Assembly: GCA_019054805.1 (NCBI GenBank)
Contig: JAHQIY010000005.1
Span: forward strand, 4,509,501-4,573,500
Length of the DNA: 64,000 nt
Source: Brachionus manjavacas
Taxonomy: Eukaryota; Rotifera; Eurotatoria; Ploima; Brachionidae
Direction: 5' to 3'
Part shown: one piece after another, positions 22,691 through 36,000 of the stretch
How positions within the stretch are numbered: position 1 is the first letter of the stretch
How the letters are laid out: each line of letters starts with the position of its first letter
Translations under genes and position numbers: made by a program
Notes under the pieces: generated by a model
What the model saw: only the letters and a program-made list of their open reading frames with translations
What the model was told of the DNA's origin: nothing
The model's database searches: none

Positions 22691-23756
22691 AAAAGAAAAA
22701 AAAGTAGAATATAAAAAGTTATTTTAAAAAATTATTTTAAAAAAATTATTTTTAAAAAATTTCATAATTTATAAAAAAAAAAAATTACAAGATAAAAAAA
22801 AATCCTTTTTAAGCCGTATTAAGCTAAACTTCTGATATGCGCACTTTTGGTGACAAATTATTTATTTATTTATTTGAATGAATTAAGCATCATAAAAATA
22901 AACTTGACAGATAAAATTTAGAAAGCTATTACAATGAATTTTAAAACTCCATTTCATGTGGTCAACCACATTATAGCCTTTTATTTAGTATTATTATATT
23001 ATTATTAAAAAAAAGGTGCAAAAATTAAGAAATTCCGAGTTAATCATGAGATTGATTTTATTATTTAAAATTTAATATTTTAAAATTGTTTTGTAAATAA
23101 ATATAATTTAATTCAGGATAATATCAAAAATCTTTATTTTATTTAATGAGCTTTTTAGTATTTTGATTTCTAAAAATATAAAAAAAAATTTTTTTAAATT
23201 TGAAACAATAAAAAATATTGGAAACTAAAAAAGCTCATAGAGCAATTTTTGCATGGATTAAAATTTGACAAAAAATTTACATAGTATAAGCTCATAAGCT
23301 TATTTTATTTTCAATTTTTTCATTCTATGAGACTTTATGATAAATTAAAAACAAAGCTAGACTGAGGTGACAGTTGAATTAATATTTGATAATTAAAAGG
23401 TTTGTTTTAAATTTACTTTTTTAGCCGAGGGGTTAAAGTGAAAATGAAATTGAAAAACATTGAGGTTGTAATTGGGATAGTCTGAGTCTGGGTGGTGGGC
23501 TAATGGCTATTTATACACCAGACCCAATGGATAATATTTATGGATTAACGATAGGTATTTTTTTTCAAAAAAAAATCAATATAATTGAAGAACCAAGATA
23601 GTTGTAGATGAATTGGAAAAAAAATTGAAAAAAGTTCTGGGCAAAGTATTGCCAGGGTCACATTCAATCTCAAACAAGACACTTAAGATTTTACCCTTTT
23701 TTTTGATTATTTTTGATTTTTAATTATCATATGTACCTGCTACATCCTTTAAACTA

Positions 23757-24763
23757 CAGTGCTGCTACGATACCTTGAATTCACCATATTTTACGTAAAT
23801 TATGGTAAATTCACGATATTTTACCATATTTACCGTAAAATATGGTAATCTAAAAAAGGGTATTTTTCGTAAAATACCGATAATTACTGTAAAATTCAGT
23901 GAAAAAAAAAATTTCCAAAATTTCTCGAAAAAAACCGATTTTCATGAAAAAAAAATTTTTTTGAATTTTTGAAAAAGGAAAACAAAAAAAATTTTTTTGA
24001 CAAAAATTGACGTAAATTTCGGTAAATTCTTGTAAAAAAAGGCAAAAAATGGTAAAAATTCAACAGAAAAGGAAAAATGGATTTTTTATTATTTCATTCA
24101 ATTTTTTTTCTAAACAAATTAAAATAAATAATGTTTAAATATTAATTTTTTATTGAAAATTAATTTTCAATAAAAAATTAATTAATTAGTTAGAAATAAT
24201 TAGAAATGGTGACTAGTCAGATCATTAAATTCTGATTGTATGTCTTTTTTTATAGAACTCTTTATAAATGATTTTTGATAATTTTTGTATATAAGAAAAT
24301 AATTTAACATTTTCATACTTAATATTTTCAAATACTGATTTAGGAAAACAAATAATTGACAAATAAATACTAATTTTCATAATTTGTTTAGAAAAAAAAT
24401 TGAATGAAATAATAAAAAATCCATTTTTCCTTTTCTGTTGAATTTTTACCATTTTTTGCCTTTTTTTACAAGAATTTACCGAAATTTACGTCAATTTTTG
24501 TCAAAAAAATTTTTTTTGTTTTCCTTTTTCAAAAATTCAAAAAAAATTTTTTTTCATGAAAATCGGTTTTTTTCGAGAAATTTTGGAAATTTTTTTTTCA
24601 CTGAATTTTACAGTAATTATCGGTATTTTACGATAATTATCGTTATTTTACGAAAAATACCCTTTTTTAGATTACCATATTTTACGGTAAATATGGTAAA
24701 ATATCGTGAATTTACCATAATTTACGTAAAATATGGTGAATTCAAGGTATCGTGGCACCACTG
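23757..24763. mobile_element. 1-kb non-autonomous DNA transposon with long inverted arms
   Basis: Left arm 23,757-24,120 and right arm 24,381-24,763 are near-perfect inverted copies; the right arm has one extra unit of about 22 bp. The element starts CAGTGCTGCTACGATACC and ends with the complement of CAGTGGTGCCACGATACC, with TA on both sides, which fits a Tc1/mariner-related MITE. The arms are built of many TTTACGTAAA/TTTACCGTAAA-like units. The interior is about 260 bp and AT-rich, with no transposase. High arm identity suggests it is young. A transcript through it would form a hairpin of over 350 bp. Confidence 0.9.
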
Positions 24764-24879
24764 TATGAGACTTCACAAATTTGTTAAAACTGCAAATTCC
24801 TGATAACTGGAACAGGATAATTATAAGCTCCCCAAAAGATGGAAATTTACTAGTTAAAACAACAGACACTTGAAAATGC

Positions 24880-25055
24880 GTAAATGAAGACATGCGTTCC
24901 CCAAGGTAGTATCTTGGGTCCTGTTTTGTTTAACTATTGAATTAAAATCACCCTTTTTGCTGATGATGTTGCTACGTGGTATGCTTCAACTAGTAATAAA
25001 AAATAGTCATTAAATGTTCAAGAATGTCTAAATAACAAATTAAAATGGAAAGAAA
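24880..25055 (+). mobile_element. LINE reverse-transcriptase fragment
   Basis: Contains VPQGSILGPVLFN and KITLFADDVATWY, the characteristic blocks of non-LTR reverse transcriptase including the catalytic DD. In-frame stops lie between and after them, and the rest of the element is absent. Jockey/CR1-like group. Confidence 0.8.
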
Positions 25056-25057
25056 GG

Positions 25058-25695
25058 TGACGATGTAGAGGCCGCACAACTAACACAGCTTGCACTTGGC
25101 TTAAGTTCAACAATTTTAATAATCACTTTTAAAATTTATTTAAAACAACTTAAGAATCGAAACGATTAAATCCATAAAAATCTATGCTCAATATTCTTAA
25201 AAGCTTAAAAGGAAAAACTTGGGTTTATACACAAAAATTATTCTTTCTATCTACAAAATTTTAATTAGACCATCGATTGACTCCCCATCTTTTCTGTCTA
25301 TGTATCATTTCTTGGATTTCTAAATGACTCATTGATCAAAAATCTAATTTTGGAATATTATGTTTGCTTGTCATCTCGACGAAGGAGCTCACTGTAAAGG
25401 AAATGACAATCATGCTGCAAAAACTAAGCTAAAATTCATCTTAAGATCAACATTTTTTTTACTTGTACTTTATAATTTTAAATGGCAGTCCAAAAATTTT
25501 TTTAATTTTTTACTAATATATAATATTAGTTTTCATTTTCTAAAAATTATGGGCTCAAAGAGATCATATCTCGAGGCCCCATAGGACTATGTTCCTAAAT
25601 TATAAATAATTAAATAGCAGAATAACAACTTTGACGCACTGGCAAGTTAAATAAGACTATCTTTATTTCACTCAATTATTGGTGTGACAATTAGA
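25058..25695 (+). mobile_element. Possible solo LTR or LTR-element fossil
   Basis: The right edge (AATAAGACTATCTTTATT, then TTATTGGTGTGACA) resembles 63,930-63,985 (AATAAAACAATCTTTATT, then TTATTGGCGTGACA), as two copies of one LTR end would. The left edge near TGTAGAGGCCGCAC is a guess. No coding was recognised. Looks old and broken. Confidence 0.35.
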
Positions 25696-25699
25696 TAAT

Positions 25700-27980
25700 T
25701 TTACGTAAAATTTTGTTAATTTACTTAAATAGATGTAAAATCCTCGTGGAAAATCACTGTTGGTGAATAATTATACATTTTACATCAATCTTTGATTTAT
25801 TTTACTTTCAGAGAGATTAATTAGTCATAAGCATCTTCGACATTTGAAATTTTTTTTAATTAGATAATTTGAGCTTCATTTTAACTAAAGAATTCTGAAA
25901 GAATAAAACGTGAAAATACTGACCAGTTGGGTTTAATTCTGCAAAAACATTTATAATTAAAATTAAAGCCAAATTAATCTTAAGTTTAATTTGAGTACTT
26001 ATCCTTAAATTCTAATAAAAAATGCCACAAATTTTAATGAAATTGAATCAGTTTTTTGAAAAGAATTTCTATTACTTAATTGATACTCGAAAAAACAAAA
26101 GTGAATCGAAATAATCGAATCATTTTTTCATTATCATAGAAACACTGAACAAATTTAAACTTGCTATGTAAATTAATCAAAAAATACTTTTAAAATAATT
26201 TTAAGCATTTTGATAATATTTGATTATAAATAAATTTTATAACAAAATTTTAATACTCAGAATTTTTTTGTTAATGGTTTGAAAGATAAAAATAAAAAAA
26301 AATCCCTATTATTTGGCTACTGATTATCAAAACAAACGAACCTAAAAAAAACTAAGAAACGTAAAATGACTCTCTATTCTCACATTGCTGAGAAAAAAAT
26401 ATCAATAAGATTTCATGAACGAAAAAATTAATTTAATCGTCGCAAAAAAGAGGAATTTTAGTAATTTTGATTCAATTAAGGATAAAAAAAAACGATGAGA
26501 ATCAAGGAAAAAAAGGGTATTTATCAAATGAAGCAAACGTTTAATGAAACGTTCGATTAACCAACGATTATAAAAATTAAAGGTCAACATATCGTTTTTA
26601 ATAATGAATATTCAATGAAGAATGAATTAAATTTTACATTTGAAAAATTATTTTCAAATTTAACTTGAAAGTATGAGACTAAATGTAAGTTGGAATATAT
26701 AAAATAATCCTAAAAATTAGATCCTGAATTAAAAAATACGAAAAACCTCTGAAGTCTTATTTCATACTTTTAAATTAAAATTTAAAAACAATTCAAAATT
26801 TTCATTTTGTTAAAAAATTATTTTTATTTATACTTATATAATTATGTTTTTTATTCAACTTTTTATAAAAAAGAAATTAAAAAAAGTTTAATACAAAAAA
26901 GAGTTCCAAGGATTTTTATTGCAGTTATAACCATCTGCGTTAAACCAGTTTATAATAAGCCAAAAATAATATTATTTTATAAAATTAGGATTTTAGAAAA
27001 AATTCTTAAAAATGTGTTTTTATAAGAATTTTTTTTAAAGATAAACAACCATTTAATTTTAAATTGAAAGAATAAAAAAATTACGAAAAGAAAATCAATT
27101 TCTGAGAGAGTATCCAAATCAGATAATAAAATTTTAAAATTAAAAAAGACAGAAATTAAAAGTCATTTTAATTAAATAAAATAAAGAATTAAAAAAAGAT
27201 AAAATGGATAAAACTTCGGAGACCCCAGCTGCAAATTTCAGCCATTATCTTAGTCTTGGGGAATCAAGTTAAAGCTGGATTGGGAATAGATTTTTCTACA
27301 ATCTTTTGTTAGGAAAAGAACTTATGAAATGAAATTTGAAGGAAAAATTCTTTTTGCTTGGTAATAAATTTTGACAAGATTTAAGGAATTTTTATCTTTT
27401 ATTCTTTAAAATTTTATTTTTTGTTTATTTTTTATAATATTTTATTTTTAATCTGAAGAAGTTTGTCTAAAATAAAATAATTAATAGAAAATAAAAATTA
27501 AATAGATCCAGGTAGAACTCAATTTTTTTTGAAGAAAGAATGCTATTTGGCTTTTAATCCTCCTGCTCCTCTAAGACTTAAGATATCATCTAAAATTGTG
27601 AAATATTTGACAATTAGAAAAGTAAAATCTAATCAATAGTTTATTTCATAATTGATTGAAATTGAATTGTATGTGATTTATTCAAAAAAACTTTTTAAAT
27701 GACGAAAGATATTCGGAAACTAAAAAGAAAACAAATTTAATGAGATTATTTAATTTTAAATCAACAATTTTATTTTAAATTACAATTTGATACAATTTAT
27801 TTTATAAATGATCTTTTTTTAAACCTTTTAAGTTTTTTCCAACACCTTGATAATATTAATGGTGATATTTTTGGTTTACGGAATCTATCGTTCAACGTTC
27901 AACGATGGATTTTAAAATTCTAATGAACTGGTAAAAAGCATTAAAAGTTGGAAATCAAATTTCAGAAATGGGTTTGAAAA
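25700..27980. other. No gene seen
   Basis: AT-rich, no recognisable repeat. A short frame beginning MDKTSETPAANFSHYLSLGE at 27,204 has richer codon use but has no donor and no partner. Confidence 0.4.
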
Positions 27981-27984
27981 TCAA

Positions 27985-28058
27985 CAGGACAATGCACAAA
28001 ATTTCCCTTATCCACTCTGAGATTAAATCTCGACTGCGAGAATTATTAGAAAAATAAT
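27985..28058 (+). CDS. Possible terminal exon, unidentified
   Basis: After an acceptor-like AAATTTCAG the frame reads INRTMHKISLIHSEIKSRL and ends RELLEK before TAA. Codon use is richer than the flanks. No partner exon was found and the function is unknown; it may be chance. Confidence 0.22.
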
Positions 28059-28059
28059 T

Positions 28060-30140
28060 CAATAAAATTAAATTAAAAAACTCCCAATTTTTTGCCCTTT
28101 TAAATATACAATTTAAAATAGTTTAACCCATTAGATGTTCGAAATTCGTCTAATTAACGAATTAGCATAATCACTTAGTATTTCTGAGCCAGAAAATTTC
28201 AATGCGAGAGATTTTTCTTAAAAGCTCTTCTGGGTTTAATATATAATCAATTAATTATTATGATATAAAAAAATTAATTTAAAATTTGATCTTCCATTTT
28301 TTTCCTAATTTTTTTTTATTAATGAATAGATTAAAAAATACCAATAATGAGTTAATGGATTTTTTTTGCTGGTTATAATGAAGCTATTTAAATTCAATCA
28401 TCAATTATTGACTACTTTGTTGAATATATTAAAAAGCACAATAAAAAATTTAGAAGAAAAAACTGAAATGCATTTTTAGTTTTAAAAAATGTTTTTTCTC
28501 ATTATTTCTAATTTTGATTCAGTTTTAAAACTTCGAGAAGATTTTTGTGTCTCTTACCTCATAAATTTTTGTTAAGATTGTCTAAATCTTTAATTAAAGT
28601 TAGAAAATTATGAAAGTTTTTCAAAATTAATTGATTTCTGCAATATTGGCTTATGGTGGTTAAACGTGAATAATCATGATTTTATTATCTATAAATAGTG
28701 AAACTTAAAATAATTAACAAAACTAAAAATGTTAAAAGACTAGAATTCAATTTAATTTATATGAGAAAAATTCAATTAATTCAACGGAAATTTTATTTTA
28801 AAATAGAATTATCAAAAATCATTCAAAAAGTTTTTTTCATGTTGGATAATTTTTAAATGCATGAAAATCTTTTAAGATATTATCCAGAAGCTTTAATCAT
28901 GTTTTCATTTTTTTCTTAAAATAAATTTAAATGCTTCCATTCTTCTTCGTATTTTATATTTACGAAATTTGAAGAATTGACAAAATGTTCATGTTTTTGA
29001 ATCCGATTCGAAAAAAAAAGCTTTTAGCCACAAAAAAGAATAATTACAAACTGCACTCACATTTGTTACAGCTCTTATTTTCAACGAAACTTCTAACTCT
29101 GAATCAAATAAAATTTTATCAATATTTAAAAACATCTTATATTTAAGATTTGCACTGGGAGAAACAACGGCACTTTCTTAATTTTTAAATTTAAAATTTT
29201 GGCTTGCATAAATGAATACCTAGTAAAGCTTATTTTTTAGGGTGAGTCAAAAACAAATTTTTCCTTTAGATTTAATTAAAAGAGAAAAAAAGGCTAATTT
29301 TAACGCTGTTCACTATTAAGTAAACTAAGATATAGATGATCAATTTTTTATCATATTAAAAAATCGCTAGTAACCACATAAAAATATTTACGAGATGAAT
29401 AACAATAGTCACGAGAAAAAAGTTTACTGATAAAATAATTAAAAGCAAATTTTTAAACTAATAATTTAAATTTTAGTATAGAATACAAGAGTATGAATAA
29501 TTAATTAATTTACCATATTTCACGTAAAAAGTTGTAAGAACAAAAATATCCAAAATAATGATGAATTTTAGTGTATTTATTCCAAAACAAGGTTTTATTT
29601 TATACAATTTGCACACTTTTTAAACAAAGAATTTACCGAAATTTACGTGTATTTTAGTAAAATTCAAATTTACCAGATAAAATTTTGGCAAATATTTAAA
29701 AAAAAGTAAAATATTAAAAACTGAATTTTTTTGTAAGAAAAACTAAAAAAACAATTTTTATTTAATTTTAAGAAAAACAATATCTATTCACATAAATTTA
29801 ATGTTCTTTTCTTTGTATGACAACCATCCTTCGTTTTCATTTTTTGTTTTCATTATCCAAAATTCAATCATACGCTAAAAAATATGGCACTATTTTTCAT
29901 CATGAATTTTAACCTTCTATAAATGATTTATGTATTTAAGACATTTAAAAGATGTTAGAAAATTTTGAAATTCTTTAAATAGAATGTTTTTCGATCTAAA
30001 TTTTCTGTTTTCTAAAATCTGATGCAAAGCATGAAGAAAAGCATTCATAAAATAAGAAAAATAATTTTTGGTTCTTTAATTTTAGTGATTTTTTACGATT
30101 TAAATTTTAAATTAATTATTATTTGATTAATAATTTTTTA
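28060..30140. other. No gene seen; faint relic of the long-armed MITE
   Basis: AT-rich. 29,508-29,690 contains scattered ATTTCACGTAAA, TTTACCGAAATTTACG and TTTACC motifs like those in the arms of the element at 23,757, so it may be a decayed relative. Confidence 0.35.
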
Positions 30141-30141
30141 G

Positions 30142-30294
30142 GCACATTTGAGACTCGGTTTTGGTTTGTTAAATTTATTAGCTGGTAAATGGAGACAAGT
30201 CGATTTGATGAAACAGGACATTTTTTTGGGGATGACGTCTTATGTAGCAACTTACGTAGGAAAATTTATTAAAATTTTTAAAGATGTTATTTAA
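30142..30294 (+). CDS. Possible last exon of an unidentified gene
   Basis: Directly after the acceptor ttttttag a 50-codon frame reads AHLRLGFGLLNLLAGKWRQV and later FLGMTSYVATYVGKFIKIF before a TAA. It looks like the C-terminal part of a small membrane protein. A loose likeness to the C-terminus of ATP synthase subunit g was considered but the signature residues are absent. No upstream exon could be tied to it. Confidence 0.33.
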   Translation, partial: AHLRLGFGLLNLLAGKWRQVDLMKQDIFLGMTSYVATYVGKFIKIFKDVI

Positions 30295-30559
30295 TTTATT
30301 TATTTAAAAAAAAATATGAATTCGAAGAAAAGTTAATGTAAAAAGAATAAAAATATTAATACAATTGAGATTGATTAATATTATTTTTGAGCGTAAAGTT
30401 AATGGAAACGAAGCTTAAAAGTTGTTTCAAATGTAGCTTCATTTAATTTAAATTTTTTTTTCTAATTTAGCTTCAAAGTCAAATATAAATAAAAAATAAA
30501 GAAAAATAATAATCAGTTTATTATTAATTATAAAATAACATAGAAAATTATTTATCTAT

Positions 30560-31018
30560 TGTGCTTTCGTAAGGTCTCTTCTGGAATGCGGCGCCGTTGA
30601 CTGGTCCCCATCCAGCAAGGAAGACAAGAAAGACAAAGCTATTGGAGACTGTGCAGAGGAGAGCTACCAAACTAGTTGGGAGAATTAGGAATTATGAGGA
30701 TCGCCTTGCCATTCTCAACCTGACATCCCTTCACGAACGCCGTGCACGAGGCGACATGATCCAACAGTTCAAACTTATAAACGACACCAACGAAGTGAAC
30801 TGGGCGAACTTTCAGATCCACAGTAGCTCACTCTCCCTGTCCAGGCCGACCAGAGGAATCGGGAGCACACGAGGAGATTGTCCGATCAGGCCTCAACCAA
30901 AAAACGAACAGGGTTATCAATGAGTGGAATGCTCTGCCCGCCAAGGTCATAGACTCCGACTCAGTAAATCAATTCAAGAATCATTACGATGCCTTCATGA
31001 CCGGTCACCAAGTTTTGA
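30560..31018 (+). mobile_element. CR1-like LINE, C-terminal end of the polymerase ORF, frameshifted
   Basis: Starts at FVRSLLECGAVDWSP, then KLLETVQRRATKLV, RNYEDRLAILNLTSL, HERRARGDMIQQFKLIN and, in another frame, RVINEWNALPAKVIDSDSVN with FMTGHQV at the end. At least two frame changes. It is the same family as the 3' ends inside the duplicated blocks. Confidence 0.88.
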
Positions 31019-31069
31019 TTTTATCCTAAATCAAAAAGATTTGGTATTGATGTATATACGGAATTGTAA

Positions 31070-31985
31070 ATCTGTGAAGCAATCAAAACAAAAACCATGA
31101 AGGCAGTGGAGCCAGATGCAATCAAAGTTAGGATATTTTTTTAATTATCTGGAGAAAAGGAAACATTCAAACAAACTTTTCGAGAGAAACATAGTCAGAA
31201 TACCAAAAAATGGTTACCTATTGGGTTTGAAAATTTGGCGAGGAATAACCTAAATTTCGATTCCTAGTAAATTATTCTGCAGGATTGTTTTTGAAGCAAC
31301 ATATATATTCAGCTTAATAGACCCTAAGAAAGCTTTTAATAATTTTCCCAGAGAAACTCTATGAGCCATAATCAGATCTAATGGAATCCCTCAGAAGCTT
31401 TTATTGAGCCTTTTATACTTGGCGATGGGGAAACTACTAAAAGAGAGTGAAAAAGCAAATACTGTAGAATTTCTCTGAGAATGTCTCTGTCGCTTTGATA
31501 TCATGCACCGAGGAACACATAAAGGAAAAGACAAAAAAGACAATACGCATTACTCAATGTGTTGAACACGAAAACAGCAAAAGTCTTTCGCATCAATATA
31601 GATCATAATTGAATCAGTGCTGTAGAATACGAAATTATGCATTGACAGCAATTAACAAAAATAGAGATTCTCAATTTACATCCAGAATAGACTTGCGAAG
31701 GCCAGAACAGCATTCAGTATTTAGTCTTGTTAAATCTTTTATAGAGTCCAAATATAAGAATTGCCAAGACTTTCAAAGAAAAGAAGTTTTTAATATCGCG
31801 AATCTTTCATCAGGAGCTTATTAAAAATGAAGAGATATGCAGCAAGATACGCAGAAACGACTAAAGTGGCTTGGGCATGTTTAAGAATGCCAGCAGACAG
31901 AGTCTTAAGAGTTGATTATTTTGAATATTACAAGGAAAAAGAGAACAATCTAAAAAGAGCTTGAAGTAATGAAACTCAACTTGTG
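31070..31985 (+). mobile_element. Second LINE type, polymerase remains
   Basis: Motifs in order but in shifting frames: KTMKAVEPDAIKV (RT start), FENLARNNL, then DPKKAFNNFPRETLW (palm block A-like), RSNGIPQKLLSLLYLAMGKL and, near 31,850, KRLKWLGHV, typical of the C-terminal region of RTE/R1-like endonuclease-RT proteins. Many disruptions. A family-specific tail follows at 31,985-32,170. Confidence 0.75.
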
Positions 31986-32170
31986 TTGCTACTTACGTCT
32001 TTCGACGCCATTTTGCATCCCCTTGACTTGCGAGTCCTGACACGCTCCCATTGGAAGATAATCGCTGTTCTAATGCCAGGTTCCATTTTTTAGATGAATG
32101 CTAACAACCATCTAGAGAAATGATTTGGCGATGAACTCAAACCAGGTGGCAAATAGAAGCACAAGACTGA
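31985..32170 (+). repeat. Shared LINE 3' segment, copy A
   Basis: Aligns with 39,595-39,775: CTTGACTTGCGAGTC, AATCGCTGTTCTAATGCCAG, TAGATGAATGCTAACAACCA, ATGATTTGGCGATGAACTCA. About 80% alike by eye. It directly follows the LINE remains, so it is probably that LINE's end or a non-autonomous relative. Confidence 0.75.
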
Positions 32171-33074
32171 AGGCACAAGCTCTAATCCATAATTTATTAT
32201 TTGATGATACTCTTTTTTTTTGTTTTTTTTTATTATAGATAAAATAAATTTCAATATGTAATAAAAAATTTATAAAATTTAAATTTTTTGGCTTTTAAAA
32301 TTTTCTTTAAAAAAAATAGTAAAAATTCCTAAAATAGATCACAATTAAGATTTTCAAGGAATGTAAGAGATGTCTGTAAGAATTTTATTTTTTAATAATA
32401 TAATAAAACTATCGACTAATAATATCAAGAAAACAGCATTCATGTCTTGGTTTGCTTTTTGGTAAATTACTCTATATTTAAAAACAACGCGAAAAAAATT
32501 TTTAATTGTACAATAAACAGTTTTATTTATAATTTCCGAACTTTTTCTATCAATTTTTGCATTAATTTATCTTTTCCATGATTAAAAAGAGATTAGTTAT
32601 TTTTTAGGGCCAAAAGTCAGACGATGGTTTTTCTTTTGAAATTTTACCTCTTTTCAGGCTGGTTAATTTATTCAATATTCTTGTATGAATATTGATTTGA
32701 AGCATCATAATAATTTATTATAAACGTGGAACAACAATCGAACAAGCGTTGAATGTACTAGATAAGCTTCCTAATTTTTAAACTCATTCCTATAGACTTC
32801 TTGATAATTCTAATCAATCTAGTATATAGACTAAGCTCAGAAAAAGATATATCCAACCGTATCTTAATTGTATGAGTTCAGCCTCAGATCGAACTCGAAC
32901 TGTAATTAATAACAATATTTATTTTATCTATGCCCAGCTACATTTGCTTTTTTTTAAATTATTAAATCAATAAACTTTCCTTTTCTAGGTCAAATTAAAT
33001 CCTGGTATTTAAAGCTTTCTAAAAATCAGAATACTGAAATTCATTCTTACTTTTTTAGAATTTAAAAACTCAAA
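32171..33074. other. Region upstream of PLOD
   Basis: Contains coding-like scraps (GQKSDDGFSFEILPLFRL after an acceptor near 32,609; GTTIEQALNVLDKLPNF near 32,740) that cannot be tied to a gene, and a minus-strand LINE-type tail (GCTGGGCATAGATAAAATAA) at 32,918-32,945. The PLOD promoter should lie in its last 150 bp, but no TATA or other motif stands out. Confidence 0.35.
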
Positions 33075-36000
33075 ATGATATCAAGCTACTTAGGTTTGAT
33101 AATAATCAGTAGCTTTTTTGTTCTTAAAACATCTGCTCAAGGTTCGACTTATTTTTAAACTCATTCAATTGTTGCTAATATTTTTAAAAGACAATCTTTT
33201 GGTCATAAGTGTGGCTACCGAAGAAACTGATGGATACAGGCGTTATATTAGATCGTTGAAGCAAAACGAGCTCGAATACGAGGTTTAATATCAATTTATG
33301 AATTTTTTCATAAAGAAAAAAAATTATTTTTCGCTTTAGATTTTGGGACTTGGTAAAGAATGGAAAGGTGGTGATGTAAAGAAACAAACTGGTGGTGGTC
33401 ATAAAGTTAATTTATTAATCCAAGCATTAGAAAGATATAAAAATGATGACAATAAAGTTATTTTGTTCACTGATAGGTAATTTCATAAGATTAAATTTTT
33501 GAAAATTAACTTTTTGAATTTTTTGTTAGCTATGACGTAATTGTAAATAATGGTGCTGAAAAAATTTTGGAAAAATTCAAAGAATTCAATTCAAGAATTG
33601 TATTCGGGGCTGAATCATTTTGCTGGCCAGATCCGTCATTAGCTGATAGTTATCCAGTTGTCCCCGAAAATGAGAAACGATATCTGAATTCAGGAGGCTT
33701 TATTGGTTATGCTGGGGATCTTTATGAAATAATTTCTACAGAACCGATCAAGGATGACGAAGATGACCAGCTTTTTTATACCAAAATTTTCTTAAATAAA
33801 CCAACTCAAGTATTTTTAAAATTGTTTTTTTTTTTAATATTTTTTATTATCTAATTATTAAATTTTTAGAATAAATATAGCATTAGACTTGATACTCGAT
33901 CGGAAATTTTTCAAAATTTAAACGGTGCTGTCAGCGAATTGTCCGTATTTGCCAATGAAGATGGAAAAGTGGAAGTTTCAAACAATGTCACAAATACAGT
34001 TCCATTAATTTTCCACGGAAATGGACAATCTAAAGTAATTGACAAGAAAATTAAATTTAATAATCATTTTTTATTTGATTTAGCTCGAATTAAATCGGCT
34101 GGGAAATTACATTGGCAATTTCTATTCCAATACAAAAGGATGCATTGCTTGCAAAGAGGATACCATCGAATTAAGCCAAGATCAAAGTGAATGGCCTGAT
34201 TTAATAATGGCGATATTCATTGAGCAGCCAACTCCATTTTTGAGAGAATTTTTTCAGAAAATTTCTGCCTTAAATTATCCTAAGAACAAAATATCCATTC
34301 TAATTCACAATAATGTAAATCTTGGCTTTTGTGGGAATTGTGAATTTTGGAACAGGGAACAAAAACAAAATTTCAAAATTAAAACACCTTTTTAGGTTTA
34401 ATTTTTGAAAAGCATTGCAGTAACCTCTCTAATAACTGTGCAATTTAATTTCAATGATTTGCTTTGCAGAATTGCACAGTTATTACAGAAGCTAAATTTG
34501 ATTGAAAAAAAGTTTTTTTTGCAGAGTGAGTTCAAGACTAAAACCAAATAAGTTGCTTAATTTTAAAATTTTATTTTTGTTTTCTGTTCCAAAATTCTCA
34601 TTACCCTGTTGTTGATCACAAAAATTTTTTAAATTAACTTTTTAGGAACAATTTCATAATTTAGAAGTAGAAAAATTTGTAGCAAATTTTAACAGTGAAT
34701 ATGCTTCAGTTAAATACCTACCATCAGTTGATGATTCATCTGAGCATGAAGCAAAACAGGCTGCAGTGTAATTAGACCAAAAAAATTAATTTTTTTTTGA
34801 AAAAAATTTAATTTTTAAATTAAAAGAGATGAATGTACAAAAAACGCTTGCAATTATTTGTTCATGGTGGACTGCATTGTGCATTTTGACAATTCTGAAA
34901 CTCTAAAGCTCTTAGTTGAACAAAATAGAGCGATATTGGCACCAATAATGAAAAGACCTGAAACATCATGGAGTAATGTTTGGGGAGCGGTGAATAATGA
35001 AGGTTTTTATCGTAGATCTGACGATTACTTTGATATAGTTGACAGAAATTTTATGTAAATTTGAAAAAAAAACCTAATTTTTTAACCTTCGCCATTTTAA
35101 TTTTAGAAATGTTTGGAATTTGCCATATGTTGGTGAAGCTGTTCTAATAAAAGGAGAAATTTTGAAAAAAGTTTCCGTAGAATTTGAAGATGAATTCCAA
35201 GATCCAAACATCAAATTTGCTTCTTCGTTGAGAGAAAACGTAATTTCTTTAATTAGAAAAACTAAAAAATTTAAATGAAATTATTTTTAAGGACGTCTTC
35301 ATGTATGGAACTAATCTAGAAAATTTTGGTCATTTGATTAACACGAATAGTTTTAATACGAGCAAAATAAGACCTGAAATGTTTGAAATATTCGATAACT
35401 TTTTGGTAATTGGAAAATTTTCGACAAAATTTAGTTTGTTTATTTGTTTAATTTAAGGACTGGACGAACCGATTCATTCATCCGGAATATAAGGATTTTG
35501 TTTTGGGAGAAAAAAAACCTGAAGTTGTGAGTGAAATTTTAAAATTTCATTTTAAATAAGAACGAAAAATTAATTAGTTTTTAATTTAAGCCATGTCCAG
35601 ATGTGTATTGGTTTCCCATACTATCAGACGAGTTTTGTGAAAGTTTAATTACTACAATGGAAGATTTTGGTCAATGGTCTGGTGGAAGAAATAATAAATA
35701 TGTATGTTTTTTTAATTAACTTTCTTAACCGGCTTTTATTTTTTATTTTTTAGGACTCTCGCATTCCAGGTGGATACGAAAATGTACCAACTGTGGATAT
35801 TCACATGACTCAAGTTGATTTTCAAGAACACTGGTTGTATTTTTTGAAAAAACTCGTACAACCAATGCAGCAAAAGATATTTATAGGATACTATCATGAT
35901 GTAATTATGATTATGAATGAAAATAAAATAAAAATAAATTTTTAAAATTTTTCAAAAAGCCACCAGAGGCCAATTTAAATTTTGTGGTCAGATATAGACC

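Noticed and set aside
24438-24893. Open frames of 121 and 73 codons
   Set aside because: They lie within the inverted arms of the foldback element and reflect its AT-rich repeat units.
30142-30294. ATP synthase subunit g
   Set aside because: Length and position of the helix are similar but the family signature residues are missing.
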